Both the position numbers and the translations under genes were made by a program. DNA of 32,604 nucleotides from NCBI RefSeq assembly GCF_016901955.1, contig NZ_JACJLC010000027.1, positions 1-32,604 on the forward strand, written 5' to 3'. Shown here piece by piece: positions 15,802 to 23,289 of the stretch. The number at the start of each line of letters is the position of its first letter. Position 1 is the first letter of the stretch. This DNA comes from Pseudoflavonifractor phocaeensis. GTDB lineage: Bacteria; Bacillota; Clostridia; Oscillospirales; Oscillospiraceae. The notes beneath the pieces are model-generated. The model was given only the letters and a program-made list of their open reading frames with translations. It searched no databases and had not been told where the DNA came from.

Positions 15802-15830
15802 ATTATAGCATGAAAAGATCCGGGCTACAA
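15802..15830 (-). promoter_or_regulatory. Promoter of the MacAB-like operon
   Basis: On the minus strand TTGTAG (15825-15830) is followed after 17 bases by TATAAT (15802-15807) with the extended TGC prefix. The predicted leader is about 70-75 bases. No two-component regulator is adjacent, so control cannot be inferred. Confidence 0.7.
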
Positions 15831-15850
15831 CCCTGGGGAGAGGGGAGAGA

Positions 15851-15880
15851 GAAAAAAACAGCGGGCGTTTCAGCCCGCTG
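15851..15880 (-). terminator. Intrinsic terminator of the M18 aminopeptidase gene
   Basis: An 8-bp stem CAGCGGGC/GCCCGCTG (15859-15866 with 15873-15880) with a 6-base loop is followed on the minus strand by seven T. It lies 6 bases past the stop codon. Confidence 0.88.
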
Positions 15881-15885
15881 CATGA

Positions 15886-17187
15886 TCAGAGAAATTGATA
15901 AGCGCCGTCGGCGGTGAGCCGGAAGGGCGTCTGGAAGAAGGCGGCGCAGGCCCTGGCCATGTAGCCCGGATCCTTGCTGCCGGCGGTCTCCACGGCAGAG
16001 TGCATGGACAGCTGAGCCATGCCGATGTCCACCATGGGAATGCTGACGGCGTGGCTGAGCAGGTTGCCCAGGGTGGAGCCCCCCGCCTCGTCCGCCCGGT
16101 TGGCAAACACCTGCACCGGCACCTCCGCCCGCCGGCAGATGGCCCGAAACAGCCCGGCGGTGAGGCCGGTGGTGGTGTACTTCTGGTTGGCCGACAGCTT
16201 GACCACCACCCCGCCGTTGGGGTAGACCCTGTTGGCCGGGTCGGCCTTCTCGGGGAAGTTGGGGTGGACGGCGTGGCCGTTGTCGGCGCTGAGCAGCATA
16301 CTGTTTGCCAGAGCCTGCCGCTCCCCCTGCCGGTCCAGGCCCAGGCAGCAGGCCGCCCGGGCCAGCAGGTCGGGGAGGAAGGAGCTGAGGGCCCCCTGCC
16401 GGGTGCCGCTGCCCACCTCCTCGTTGTCAAAGAGACAGTAGACCTGTCCCACTCCAGGGCAGGGCCCGGCGGTAAGGAAGCCCTCCAGGGTGGCGTAGGC
16501 ACAGGCCAGATCGTCGATCCGGGGGGACTGGAAGAGCTCCCCCGCCGGCCCCAGTACCACCGGCTTCTGCCGGGGGGCCAGCACCAGGTCGGTGGACAGA
16601 ATGGCGTCCGCCTCTACCCCGACTTCTTCCGCCAGCAGTTGGGTGAGGGAGGGAGCGCCCGCCAGGGCGTACAGAGGCTGCATGTCCTTCTGGGGATTGT
16701 AATCGTGGCCTTTGTTCACGTCCCGCTGCTGGTGAATGGCCAGGCTGGGGATGGTGAGCAGGTCCCGGTCCAGGTATACCAGCCGGCTCTCCACTCCGGT
16801 GTCGGTGGAGAGAATGAGCCGTCCCGCCACGGTGAGGGGACGGTCCAGCCAGGAGGAGCAGATCATGCCGCCATAGCCCTCGGTGGACAGGCGGAGATAG
16901 GTCTTATCTCCCTCCAGAGTATCTTTTTTGATATAAAAGGTGGGACAGTCGCTGTGGGCTGCCGTCATGCGCCAGGCGGTGAGAGGCTCCGCCGGCAGCT
17001 TAAAGGCGATGAGGCTGCTTTGGTTGCGGGTGGTGTAGTACCGCCCGCCGGGGGCCACCGCCCAGGGTGCGCACTCCTCCAGGCGGGTGAAGCCGGCCTC
17101 CTCCAGCAGGGCGGCGGCGCTGGCCACCGCATGGTAGGGGCTGGGGCTGTGGTCCAGGTAGCGCAGCAAGTGTTCCAGAGTGTTCAT
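15886..17187 (-). CDS. M18 family aminopeptidase
   Basis: This 433-residue zinc metallo-aminopeptidase releases N-terminal residues from peptides in the cytosol; family members often prefer acidic residues. Two-metal ligand motifs are visible: TAAHSDCP (His78), RIDDLACAYA (Asp), LFDNEEVGSGTRQGA (catalytic Glu and ligand Glu), SADNGHAVHPN (Asp) and QLSMHSAVET (C-terminal His). The length matches bacterial ApeB-like enzymes. I chose ATG 17187 (MNTLEHLLRYLDHSPSPYHA) because AGGGGG lies about 8 bases upstream and family proteins begin there; the frame is open to 17361 but that extension lacks a ribosome site. Single-gene unit. Confidence 0.95.
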   Translation of the reverse strand: MNTLEHLLRYLDHSPSPYHAVASAAALLEEAGFTRLEECAPWAVAPGGRYYTTRNQSSLIAFKLPAEPLTAWRMTAAHSDCPTFYIKKDTLEGDKTYLRLSTEGYGGMICSSWLDRPLTVAGRLILSTDTGVESRLVYLDRDLLTIPSLAIHQQRDVNKGHDYNPQKDMQPLYALAGAPSLTQLLAEEVGVEADAILSTDLVLAPRQKPVVLGPAGELFQSPRIDDLACAYATLEGFLTAGPCPGVGQVYCLFDNEEVGSGTRQGALSSFLPDLLARAACCLGLDRQGERQALANSMLLSADNGHAVHPNFPEKADPANRVYPNGGVVVKLSANQKYTTTGLTAGLFRAICRRAEVPVQVFANRADEAGGSTLGNLLSHAVSIPMVDIGMAQLSMHSAVETAGSKDPGYMARACAAFFQTPFRLTADGAYQFL

Positions 17188-17267
17188 AACAAGACCCCCT
17201 GACAGCCGGAATGATATGCTTAAGAATACGCCTGCTATAGGAAAGACCTTTGCCGATGCAGAGAAAA

Positions 17268-17297
17268 GGGCTGCTGCAAGCATACTTGCGGCAGCCC
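17268..17297. terminator. Strong hairpin, possible terminator, between M18 gene and tRNA
   Basis: GGGCTGCTGCAAG (17268-17280) pairs with CTTGCGGCAGCCC (17285-17297), with one wobble and a CATA loop. T-rich tracts follow on both strands (CGTTTTATT on plus, TTTTCTC on minus). No adjacent gene needs it on plus; on minus it may catch read-through past the tRNA terminator. The rest of the gap 17188-17444 shows no gene I can support. Confidence 0.5.
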
Positions 17298-17404
17298 CAT
17301 GCGTTTTATTGCCGAACAAGGCGCACAGGCCAGCGGGGCCGTAACCAAAACCAAGCCGCAACCTTCGAAAGAAAGCACGGTAAGGTGAGTGCGCTCTGAC
17401 CTTT

Positions 17405-17444
17405 TAAAAAAGCCGGAGCAAGCGGTACGGCGCTTGCTCCGGCT
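17405..17444 (-). terminator. Intrinsic terminator of tRNA-Leu
   Basis: A perfect 14-bp stem (17411-17424 with 17431-17444) with a 6-base loop is followed on the minus strand by TTTTTT. It begins on the base right after the encoded CCA of the tRNA. Confidence 0.93.
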
Positions 17445-17529
17445 TGGTGCGGGCATGGGGACTCGAACCCCAACGCATTGCTGCACGAGAACCTAAATCT
17501 CGCATGTCTACCAATTCCATCATGCCCGC
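17445..17529 (-). tRNA. tRNA-Leu, anticodon UAG
   Basis: The minus strand gives an 85-base type II tRNA. The acceptor stem GCGGGCA pairs with TGCCCGC, then discriminator A and an encoded CCA. The anticodon stem CGAGA/TCTCG closes the loop TTTAGGT, so the anticodon is UAG, reading CUN leucine codons, mainly CUA. A variable arm follows (TGCAGCAATGCG) and a T-arm GGGGTTCGAGTCCCC. Consensus promoter and perfect terminator frame it, so it is a single-gene transcript. Confidence 0.97.
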
Positions 17530-17542
17530 GTTGGCAGGTATC

Positions 17543-17571
17543 AGTTTAGCATCTGCGGGCAGAAATGTCAA
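17543..17571 (-). promoter_or_regulatory. Promoter of tRNA-Leu
   Basis: A consensus TTGACA (17566-17571) is followed after 17 bases by TAAACT (17543-17548) on the minus strand. The -10 ends 13 bases before the mature tRNA 5' end. Confidence 0.88.
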
Positions 17572-17592
17572 TTCTCTTGGAGAGGGGCGGGG

Positions 17593-17621
17593 TTGCAGCA
17601 GTGGACGGCAGGGGGTATAAT
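17593..17621 (+). promoter_or_regulatory. Promoter of pyridoxamine kinase gene
   Basis: TTGCAG (17593-17598), a 17-base spacer and TATAAT (17616-17621) lie 36 bases upstream of the start codon at 17658. It is divergent from the tRNA promoter. Confidence 0.75.
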
Positions 17622-17657
17622 ACTGAAAGACACATACCAAAGCGAAGGAGATGGCTT

Positions 17658-18509
17658 ATGATGGAACAGGCGCCGCGGATCGCCGCCATTCAGGATATTT
17701 CGGGCTTTGGGCGCTGCTCCCTGACGGTGGTGCTGCCGGTGCTGTCCGCCATGGGCAGCCAGTGCTGCCCCCTCATCACCGCCAGCCTGTCCGCCCACAC
17801 CGCCTTCCCCCCCAGCGAGCACAGCGTGTTTTTGGACCTTACCGGTCAGATGGAGCGCACTGCCGCCCACTGGCAGGAGCTGGGGATCACCTTTGACGCC
17901 ATTTACAGCGGCTTTCTGGGCTCCGCCCGGCAGATCGAGCTGATCGGGCGGTTCTACGAGCAGTTCCGCCGGGAGGATACGGTGGTGCTGGTGGACCCGG
18001 TGATGGGGGACAACGGCAAGCCCTACCGCACCTGCACCCCCCAGCTGTGTGCCCGGATGGGGGAGCTGGCCGCCCAGGCCGACTGCATCACCCCTAACTG
18101 GACGGAGGCCGCCCTGCTGCTGGGGGAGGACTATGCCAATCTGCCCGCCGGGGAGGCGGAGGTCCGGAGCTGGCTGGAGCGGCTGAGCCTGAAGGGGAAA
18201 CGCTCGGTGGTGCTCACCGGGGTGAGCCTGGCGGAGGGCCAGGTGGGGGCCGGATACTTTGACCGGGCCGCCGGCCGGACCGGCTTCGCCATGGCCCGTC
18301 AGGAACCCGCCCACTTCCCGGGCACCGGGGATCTGTTCGCCAGCGTGCTGCTGGGCGCCATGGTCCGGGGGGAGGCCCTGCCGGAAGGCGTGGCGCTGGC
18401 GGTGGACTTTGTGCAGCGGTGCGTGGACCACACCCTGGCCCTGGGCACTCCGCCCCTGGAGGGGGTCCAGTTCGAGCCCATGCTGGGGGCGCTTCTCCCG
18501 CAGGAATGA
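17658..18509 (+). CDS. pdxY: Pyridoxamine/pyridoxal kinase (PdxY/PdxK-like)
   Basis: It phosphorylates pyridoxal, pyridoxamine or pyridoxine at the 5'-hydroxyl with ATP in the B6 salvage pathway (EC 2.7.1.35). The 283-residue ribokinase-fold protein shows the family start AAIQDISGFGRCSLTVVLP, the substrate region LSAHTAFPP, VLVDPVMGDNGK in the nucleotide region, PNWTEAALLLG, and the anion-hole/catalytic-base motif FPGTGDLFASVLLGAMV with the catalytic Asp in GTGD. All are intact. ATG 17658 has GAAGGAG 7 bases upstream; ATG 17661 is next in frame. Monocistronic with its own promoter and a terminator at 18633-18667. Some family members in Clostridia act instead on related pyrimidines, so the exact vitamer is not certain. 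Confidence 0.93.
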   Translation: MMEQAPRIAAIQDISGFGRCSLTVVLPVLSAMGSQCCPLITASLSAHTAFPPSEHSVFLDLTGQMERTAAHWQELGITFDAIYSGFLGSARQIELIGRFYEQFRREDTVVLVDPVMGDNGKPYRTCTPQLCARMGELAAQADCITPNWTEAALLLGEDYANLPAGEAEVRSWLERLSLKGKRSVVLTGVSLAEGQVGAGYFDRAAGRTGFAMARQEPAHFPGTGDLFASVLLGAMVRGEALPEGVALAVDFVQRCVDHTLALGTPPLEGVQFEPMLGALLPQE

Positions 18510-18539
18510 AAAGGAACCGTTGGAAAATTGAAATCCGGA

Positions 18540-18626
18540 TGTCATTCTGAGCCCCAAAGGGGCGAAGAATCTTTCTGCGGCGGATAAGCTGGCAGGAAAG
18601 ATCAGACCCTGGCGGTCAGGATGACA
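18540..18626. repeat. Dispersed palindromic repeat (TGTCATTCTGA ... TCAGGATGACA)
   Basis: Terminal arms TGTCATTCTGA (18540-18550) and TCAGGATGACA (18616-18626) are inverted with one mismatch. Within lie GCCCC/GGGGC (18551-18555, 18559-18563) and ATCTTTC/GAAAGAT (18569-18575, 18596-18602). The TGTCATTCTGAG...GAAGAATCT signature is a sequence I associate with multi-copy intergenic repeats in many bacteria. It is noncoding, sits between the pdxY stop and its terminator, and only one copy occurs in this window. Confidence 0.65.
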
Positions 18627-18632
18627 AGAAGC

Positions 18633-18667
18633 GGGGCTGTTGCGTTAGTTTGCAACAGCCCCTTTTT
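18633..18667 (+). terminator. Intrinsic terminator of pdxY transcript
   Basis: An 11-bp stem GGGGCTGTTGC/GCAACAGCCCC (18633-18643 with 18652-18662) is followed by five T. Immediately beyond it the base composition turns AT-rich. Confidence 0.9.
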
Positions 18668-18787
18668 GTATGTTATGTAATGACGAATTTTGATTTCACC
18701 GCTTGGGAGCGGCGGAACTCTGCGCGGCTTTCCCTGAGCAATTATGTCACGAATCCAACCAGACTGTAATTGATAATAAATTTTGAC

Positions 18788-19258
18788 CTATAACTTGAGA
18801 AGCTGCTTTTTCTTTATATCAAATTCCTCCTGCGTGATGATCCCGGCATCCAGTAATTCCTTGTATTTTTTTACTGCTTCAATATCTGAAACAGTCTGTT
18901 TTTCCTGAGACAATGAGGAAGTCTTGACCGGCGCAACAACGTCGGTCTTACTTTTTCCACAGGCGCAGGTGGAGACATAGTGGTAGTTTATTCGTCCACA
19001 AGAACATTTCCAGCCGCCATCCGCAAGAATTTGCTTATCGAATGCGGTGTCACGGATAATGCTGGGCTTCTCGCTCGTTTCATTGTAATGGTTATCACCT
19101 TTTGACAAGGCAACAATAAATGCAATAAAACCAAAGAAGAAACCCCACCAAAACCAGTTATCAGAATAACCTTTGTTGTAAATAACGGCTCTGGTCGCAA
19201 AACCCCATATCAGGGCCCAAACAAGTATTGCCAGCAGATAAATGACTAGCATATCCAT
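18788..19258 (-). CDS. Two-helix membrane protein with zinc-ribbon-like and SHOCT segments
   Basis: This 156-residue protein has two membrane helices at the N-terminus (about 3-24, VIYLLAILVWALIWGF; about 34-52, WFWWGFFFGFIAFIVAL). A Cys-rich segment follows (WKCSCGRINYHY, then STCACGK), resembling a short zinc ribbon with two CxC pairs. The C-terminus (about 125-156, VKKYKELLDAGIITQEEFDIKKKQLL) is a SHOCT domain, a short oligomerisation module. The function is unknown. The start may be ATG 19258 or ATG 19252; the second sits better behind GAGG. It is markedly AT-rich compared with the flanking genes and lies 40 bases downstream of the lipoprotein gene in the same direction, so co-transcription is likely. 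Confidence 0.8.
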   Translation of the reverse strand: MDMLVIYLLAILVWALIWGFATRAVIYNKGYSDNWFWWGFFFGFIAFIVALSKGDNHYNETSEKPSIIRDTAFDKQILADGGWKCSCGRINYHYVSTCACGKSKTDVVAPVKTSSLSQEKQTVSDIEAVKKYKELLDAGIITQEEFDIKKKQLLKL

Positions 19259-19298
19259 ACACCTCGTTTTAGCTTGTTTCTTTGAAGTCGATCAGTGA

Positions 19299-20405
19299 CT
19301 AACTGTTATTGATGGAATTATATGCTGTTAGTATTTGCTTAATCGCTGTTTTATCTGATTTTGGAACCGTTAGGTCATAGTGGTAGTTATCTCCCTGAAA
19401 CCTCACAATCGTTTCTGTAGAACTGGCAATATCCTCTAGCATCGAGAAGTCTTCACTTGTTGGGGCAATATCTACCCACTCCCAAACATCTCCACTGCCA
19501 TTGTCCCGCTCGACTTCAAAATAATCAAATGTCTTATAATGGTTGACTCCATCAATAGAAACTATTATCTTTTTGAAAAATATCCAGCTATCCCCTGTAT
19601 AGTGAAATTTTAATCTGAGCCATGTACTTGAATCTCGTTGACCAATATAAGGGAGGACATAGCTTCTTGAATTAGCGTAGTAAGGATATGTAGATGGTTT
19701 ATACCATGTTATACCTTCAACTTTATCTGTTTCGATCTGTAGGGACGACAGTGCTTGTTGTCGTTCCCTTTCTTCTTGCTGTGCTTTGAGCTCCTCCAAA
19801 TCTGCTGTGACTGTCTCTATCTTGTCATAGTTTGTAACCAGTTCTTTTTCACTGGATGATAGTAGGTCATAGGCTTCAAGTGCCGCGATTATCTGTTCTT
19901 CTTTATCTAAAGTGACCTGACCGATTTGATCAATTAAATTGATAACATTTTGAACACGATAAGCGCTTAATTCCTCTTCCGCCTGTTGTAGTATATCATA
20001 ATTTGAAACGCTGGATTTTACCGTGTCATTAGCTTTATCATACAGGGCTCGTGCGATAATGATTGCGGCCTCCTGATAATCGGTGGATACTGTAATCTCT
20101 TCAATAGCCGCTTCAATTTCTGCGACTGCCGCTTGATTATCAGAAAACGTTTTTTCTTCAACCAACTCATCATAAGTGGTTCTAGCATCTTCCAGTATAG
20201 TGAAATATTCCAACTGACTATATTCTGATTCCGTTAGCCTATTCACTGCTGTTTCTGCGGCAGAAATTTTGTCTCCGCTTTCAAGCGTGACTTCCCCGAT
20301 TTCTAAAATTAAATTGTCCGCATTGGAGGCGGCCTCGCTTTTGCCACAGGAGCACAAAGATAGGCACATTGTCGCAATCATCAAAATCAATAACGCTCTT
20401 TTCAT
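19299..20405 (-). CDS. Lipoprotein with three helical repeats and a conserved C-terminal domain
   Basis: This 368-residue protein has a type II signal peptide (MKRALLILMIATMCLSLCSC) with likely lipidation at Cys20. Three similar helical repeats of about 46-49 residues follow, near 33-81, 101-146 and 158-206, sharing a pattern such as AYDLLSSSEKELVTNYDKIE. This repeat type occurs in surface and lipoproteins of many Clostridia. A charged coil (about 203-220, QQEERERQQ) leads to a beta-rich C-terminal domain (about 230-355; GITWYKPSTYPYYANSRSY, WLRLKFHYTGDSWIFF) of unknown function. AGGAGAGGG lies about 7 bases upstream of ATG 20405. The base composition is AT-rich, suggesting acquisition. Likely surface-exposed and expressed with the SHOCT protein downstream. 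Confidence 0.85.
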   Translation of the reverse strand: MKRALLILMIATMCLSLCSCGKSEAASNADNLILEIGEVTLESGDKISAAETAVNRLTESEYSQLEYFTILEDARTTYDELVEEKTFSDNQAAVAEIEAAIEEITVSTDYQEAAIIIARALYDKANDTVKSSVSNYDILQQAEEELSAYRVQNVINLIDQIGQVTLDKEEQIIAALEAYDLLSSSEKELVTNYDKIETVTADLEELKAQQEERERQQALSSLQIETDKVEGITWYKPSTYPYYANSRSYVLPYIGQRDSSTWLRLKFHYTGDSWIFFKKIIVSIDGVNHYKTFDYFEVERDNGSGDVWEWVDIAPTSEDFSMLEDIASSTETIVRFQGDNYHYDLTVPKSDKTAIKQILTAYNSINNS

Positions 20406-20566
20406 CTGTTTTCCCTCTCCTTAGCTTTTGTCTGTCCAATCCATAAAGTCATTGAGAATATCACCTTTCTGAGTCTGCCATGTTTTATCCCTCTCTCATT
20501 TACTCTTATCTTTAGGACAAAAATTTACAGGATTACTATATCACGTAAATTGCTAATTGTAAACAC

Positions 20567-20590
20567 ATTGTAGTGTATTAAAACTACAAT
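20567..20590. promoter_or_regulatory. Palindromic candidate operator upstream of the RHH gene
   Basis: A perfect 8-bp inverted repeat ATTGTAGT (20567-20574) and ACTACAAT (20583-20590) with an 8-base spacer lies 33 bases upstream of the ribbon-helix-helix start. Such arrangements are typical of autoregulating CopG/Arc-type proteins. It also lies in the divergent region upstream of the lipoprotein gene, so it could control both. Confidence 0.45.
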
Positions 20591-20622
20591 ATATGGGATA
20601 GTATCATCACAGGGTGATGAGT

Positions 20623-20814
20623 ATGGATAATAAATTTGTAGTGCGGCCACGTAAGCCCGCCTTTGGAAAAACTTCGGTTGTATCAGCCAGATTGCCGGAC
20701 GATATGATAGAAGAACTTGACAAGGTGGCGAAGCAGACCGGGCGCACAAGGAATGAATTGATACAGATGTGTATTGATTATGCTTTAAAGAATCTTGAAA
20801 TATCAGAGCAATAA
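20623..20814 (+). CDS. Small ribbon-helix-helix (CopG/Arc-like) DNA-binding protein
   Basis: This 63-residue protein has a ribbon-helix-helix pattern: a beta-strand (TSVVSARLPDDMIEEL), helix A (DMIEELDKVAKQTG) and helix B (TRNELIQMCIDYALKNL). The basic N-terminal tail (KFVVRPRKPAFGK) may add DNA contacts. It would dimerise and bind a short palindrome; the inverted repeat at 20567-20590 is the obvious candidate. ATG 20623 has AGGG about 8 bases upstream; ATG 20617 and GTG 20614 are in frame. No toxin gene follows on this strand, so it does not look like a type II antitoxin pair. AT-rich, like its two divergent neighbours. Confidence 0.85.
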   Translation: MDNKFVVRPRKPAFGKTSVVSARLPDDMIEELDKVAKQTGRTRNELIQMCIDYALKNLEISEQ

Positions 20815-20817
20815 CAA

Positions 20818-20853
20818 ATCCCCCAGAAAAGCCATGTGGCTGATCTGGGGGAT
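20818..20853 (+). terminator. Long hairpin after the RHH gene, without T tract
   Basis: ATCCCCCAGA/TCTGGGGGAT (20818-20827, 20844-20853) encloses a second stem AGCC/GGCT with an ATGT loop. There is no T run after it, so it may stabilise the mRNA end while termination occurs at 20895-20941. Confidence 0.5.
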
Positions 20854-20894
20854 CGTACTGTCCCTTCCTATTCATAAATATTTTTCAGCAGTAT

Positions 20895-20941
20895 AAAAAA
20901 CACTCCTTTTCCGGCGGTTTGCCGAAAAAGGAGTGTTTTTT
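20895..20941. terminator. Bidirectional intrinsic terminator between RHH gene and gapA
   Basis: A 21-bp stem with one mismatch (20895-20915 with 20921-20941) starts with six A and ends with six T, so it works on both strands for the convergent RHH and gapA transcripts. Confidence 0.93.
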
Positions 20942-21002
20942 GCGTTTTGGGGAGTCAAGCAAGTGTGTTCAAAAAGCTGTCAGTCAGCCCTTTGAGCGGA
21001 AC

Positions 21003-22104
<1,102 letters not shown>

Positions 22105-22198
22105 GAGGGAAAATGCAAAACTTACTGGGGAAACTGTATAAAATTCAGACGGTCTTATCGGTAAACGTGGCGGTTTCGACATAATTAGACATTATTCC

Positions 22199-22227
22199 TT
22201 GTGGTTTGATAAAAATTTTGATATACT
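22199..22227 (+). promoter_or_regulatory. Candidate promoter of the kinase-like ATPase gene
   Basis: TTGTGG (22199-22204), a 17-base spacer and TATACT (22222-22227) lie about 50 bases upstream of the start at 22276. Confidence 0.5.
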
Positions 22228-22275
22228 GGGACCGAATTTTATCTCCCGCGACGGCGGGAACAGGGAGGGAGAGGG

Positions 22276-23067
22276 ATGGAGCCTGTTTCAGAGGACCTGG
22301 GACTGCTGGCGGTGGAGCAGTTTCGGGAGCAGATGAACAACCTGACGGCGGCGGTCCAGCTGCTTACTCCGGTGGTACGGGAAAAGGCCGGGCCCCAATA
22401 CGAGTCCTACCTGGCCATCCTCCACCAGAGTCTCTACCGCATGATGCGCATGGTGGGCAACCTGGAGTTTCTTCAGCTGCCGGAGGAGGAGCTGCCCGTG
22501 GAGGAGGGCAGCCTGGATCTGGCGGGTCTGTGCCGTGCTCTTTGCCGTCAGGTGGAGGCCCTGGCCGCACAGGCAGGTCTGAACTTTTCCTATGAGGAGG
22601 AAACTGCCTCCCTCATCACCCGGGGGGACGGGACCCTGCTGCGGCGGATGCTGCTGTGCCTGTTCTCCAACGCGTTCAAGGCGGCGGGACAGGAGGGAAA
22701 CGCCGGCCTGCGGCTGGCGGTGCGGGAGAGCCGCGCCATCCTCACCGTGTGGGACGACGGTCCCGGCCTGCTACCACCGGAGCCGGAGGAAACGAGTCTG
22801 CTGTCCCGGCACGACGGGTTGGGCCTGGGGCTGCGGGTGGCCCGGCGGATCGTTGCCCGCCATGGCGGGACTATCGTTTTTGAACAGCGGGAGGAGCGGG
22901 GCTGCCGGGCGGTGGTTTCCCTCCCCTTGATCAAGCCGGAGGGAGACGGCCTGCTGCGCACCCCCGGGCCCGCCTGGGACCGGGAGGGAGGGTTTTCCGA
23001 TCTGATGGTGGAGCTCTCCGCCGTGCTGCCCTACCAGGCCTTCCTGCCGGCCGACCTGGAGGAGTAG
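22276..23067 (+). CDS. Histidine-kinase-like ATPase without a canonical phospho-acceptor motif
   Basis: This 263-residue soluble protein has a GHKL/HATPase_c domain (about 110-220): N-box CLFSNAFKA, G1 WDDGPGLLPP and G2 LGLGLRVARRIVARHGG, ending with GCRAVVSLPL. The N-terminal helical part (about 10-65, EQFREQMNNLTAAVQLL, then LAILHQSLYRMMRMVGNLEF) resembles a dimerisation/phosphotransfer domain, but the usual H-E-L/F-R-T/K-P box is absent. The only histidine there is in ILHQSLY. About 40 C-terminal residues after the ATPase fold are unassigned. No membrane segment and no adjacent response regulator: an orphan. It could be an ATPase regulator, an anti-sigma-type kinase or a divergent kinase using the non-canonical His. 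ATG 22276 follows GGAGGGAGAGGG. Confidence 0.82.
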   Translation: MEPVSEDLGLLAVEQFREQMNNLTAAVQLLTPVVREKAGPQYESYLAILHQSLYRMMRMVGNLEFLQLPEEELPVEEGSLDLAGLCRALCRQVEALAAQAGLNFSYEEETASLITRGDGTLLRRMLLCLFSNAFKAAGQEGNAGLRLAVRESRAILTVWDDGPGLLPPEPEETSLLSRHDGLGLGLRVARRIVARHGGTIVFEQREERGCRAVVSLPLIKPEGDGLLRTPGPAWDREGGFSDLMVELSAVLPYQAFLPADLEE

Positions 23068-23079
23068 GACCCTTTAGCG

Positions 23080-23192
23080 TGTCGAGCAAGCTCGACATGC
23101 TTCTCAGACATGCAAGCATGTTTTTGCGGGGATGCAGCCCGTTGCGTCGCACGCGCAAAGCGCGCGCGCTTGCGGGCTGAGCACTGTTTTTT
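23080..23192. repeat. Cluster of noncoding hairpins downstream of the kinase-like gene
   Basis: Three structures occur in a row. TGTCGAGC/GCTCGACA (23080-23087, 23090-23097) is followed by ACATGC/GCATGT (23108-23113, 23116-23121), with the alternative CATGCTT/AAGCATG. A larger stem CAGCCCG/CGGGCTG (23135-23141, 23173-23179) has an inner GC-rich hairpin and six T after it (23187-23192). The last could be a first terminator. The style recalls the element at 8711-8895, but I do not see shared sequence. Confidence 0.55.
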
Positions 23193-23200
23193 CATAGCCT

Positions 23201-23238
23201 GGGGCCCGCCGCGCCACTGCGCGGCGGGCCCCCTTTTT
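23201..23238 (+). terminator. Strong intrinsic terminator
   Basis: A perfect 14-bp GC-rich stem (23201-23214 with 23219-23232) with a CACT loop is followed by C and five T. It ends the kinase-like gene's transcript before the CDF promoter. Confidence 0.93.
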
Positions 23239-23252
23239 CGACGGACACGCCC

Positions 23253-23281
23253 TTGACGGTGGGGAGCGTGCGTGGCATAAT
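23253..23281 (+). promoter_or_regulatory. Candidate promoter of the CDF transporter gene
   Basis: TTGACG (23253-23258), a 17-base spacer and CATAAT (23276-23281) precede a leader of about 185 bases. Confidence 0.6.
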
Positions 23282-23289
23282 AATAGGAA

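Noticed and set aside
17445-18787. tRNA-Leu as an integration site for the AT-rich island
   Set aside because: The island starts more than 1 kb away, an intact core gene (pdxY) lies between, and I see no second copy of the tRNA end or an integrase.
20406-20480. Mini-ORFs just upstream of the lipoprotein (one overlapping its ATG by ATGA) as leader peptides
   Set aside because: They are 6 and 16 codons, lack regulatory codon runs or attenuator hairpins, and are likely chance.
20623-20814. RHH protein as antitoxin of a type II toxin-antitoxin pair
   Set aside because: No toxin-like frame follows; a hairpin and terminator close the transcript directly after it.
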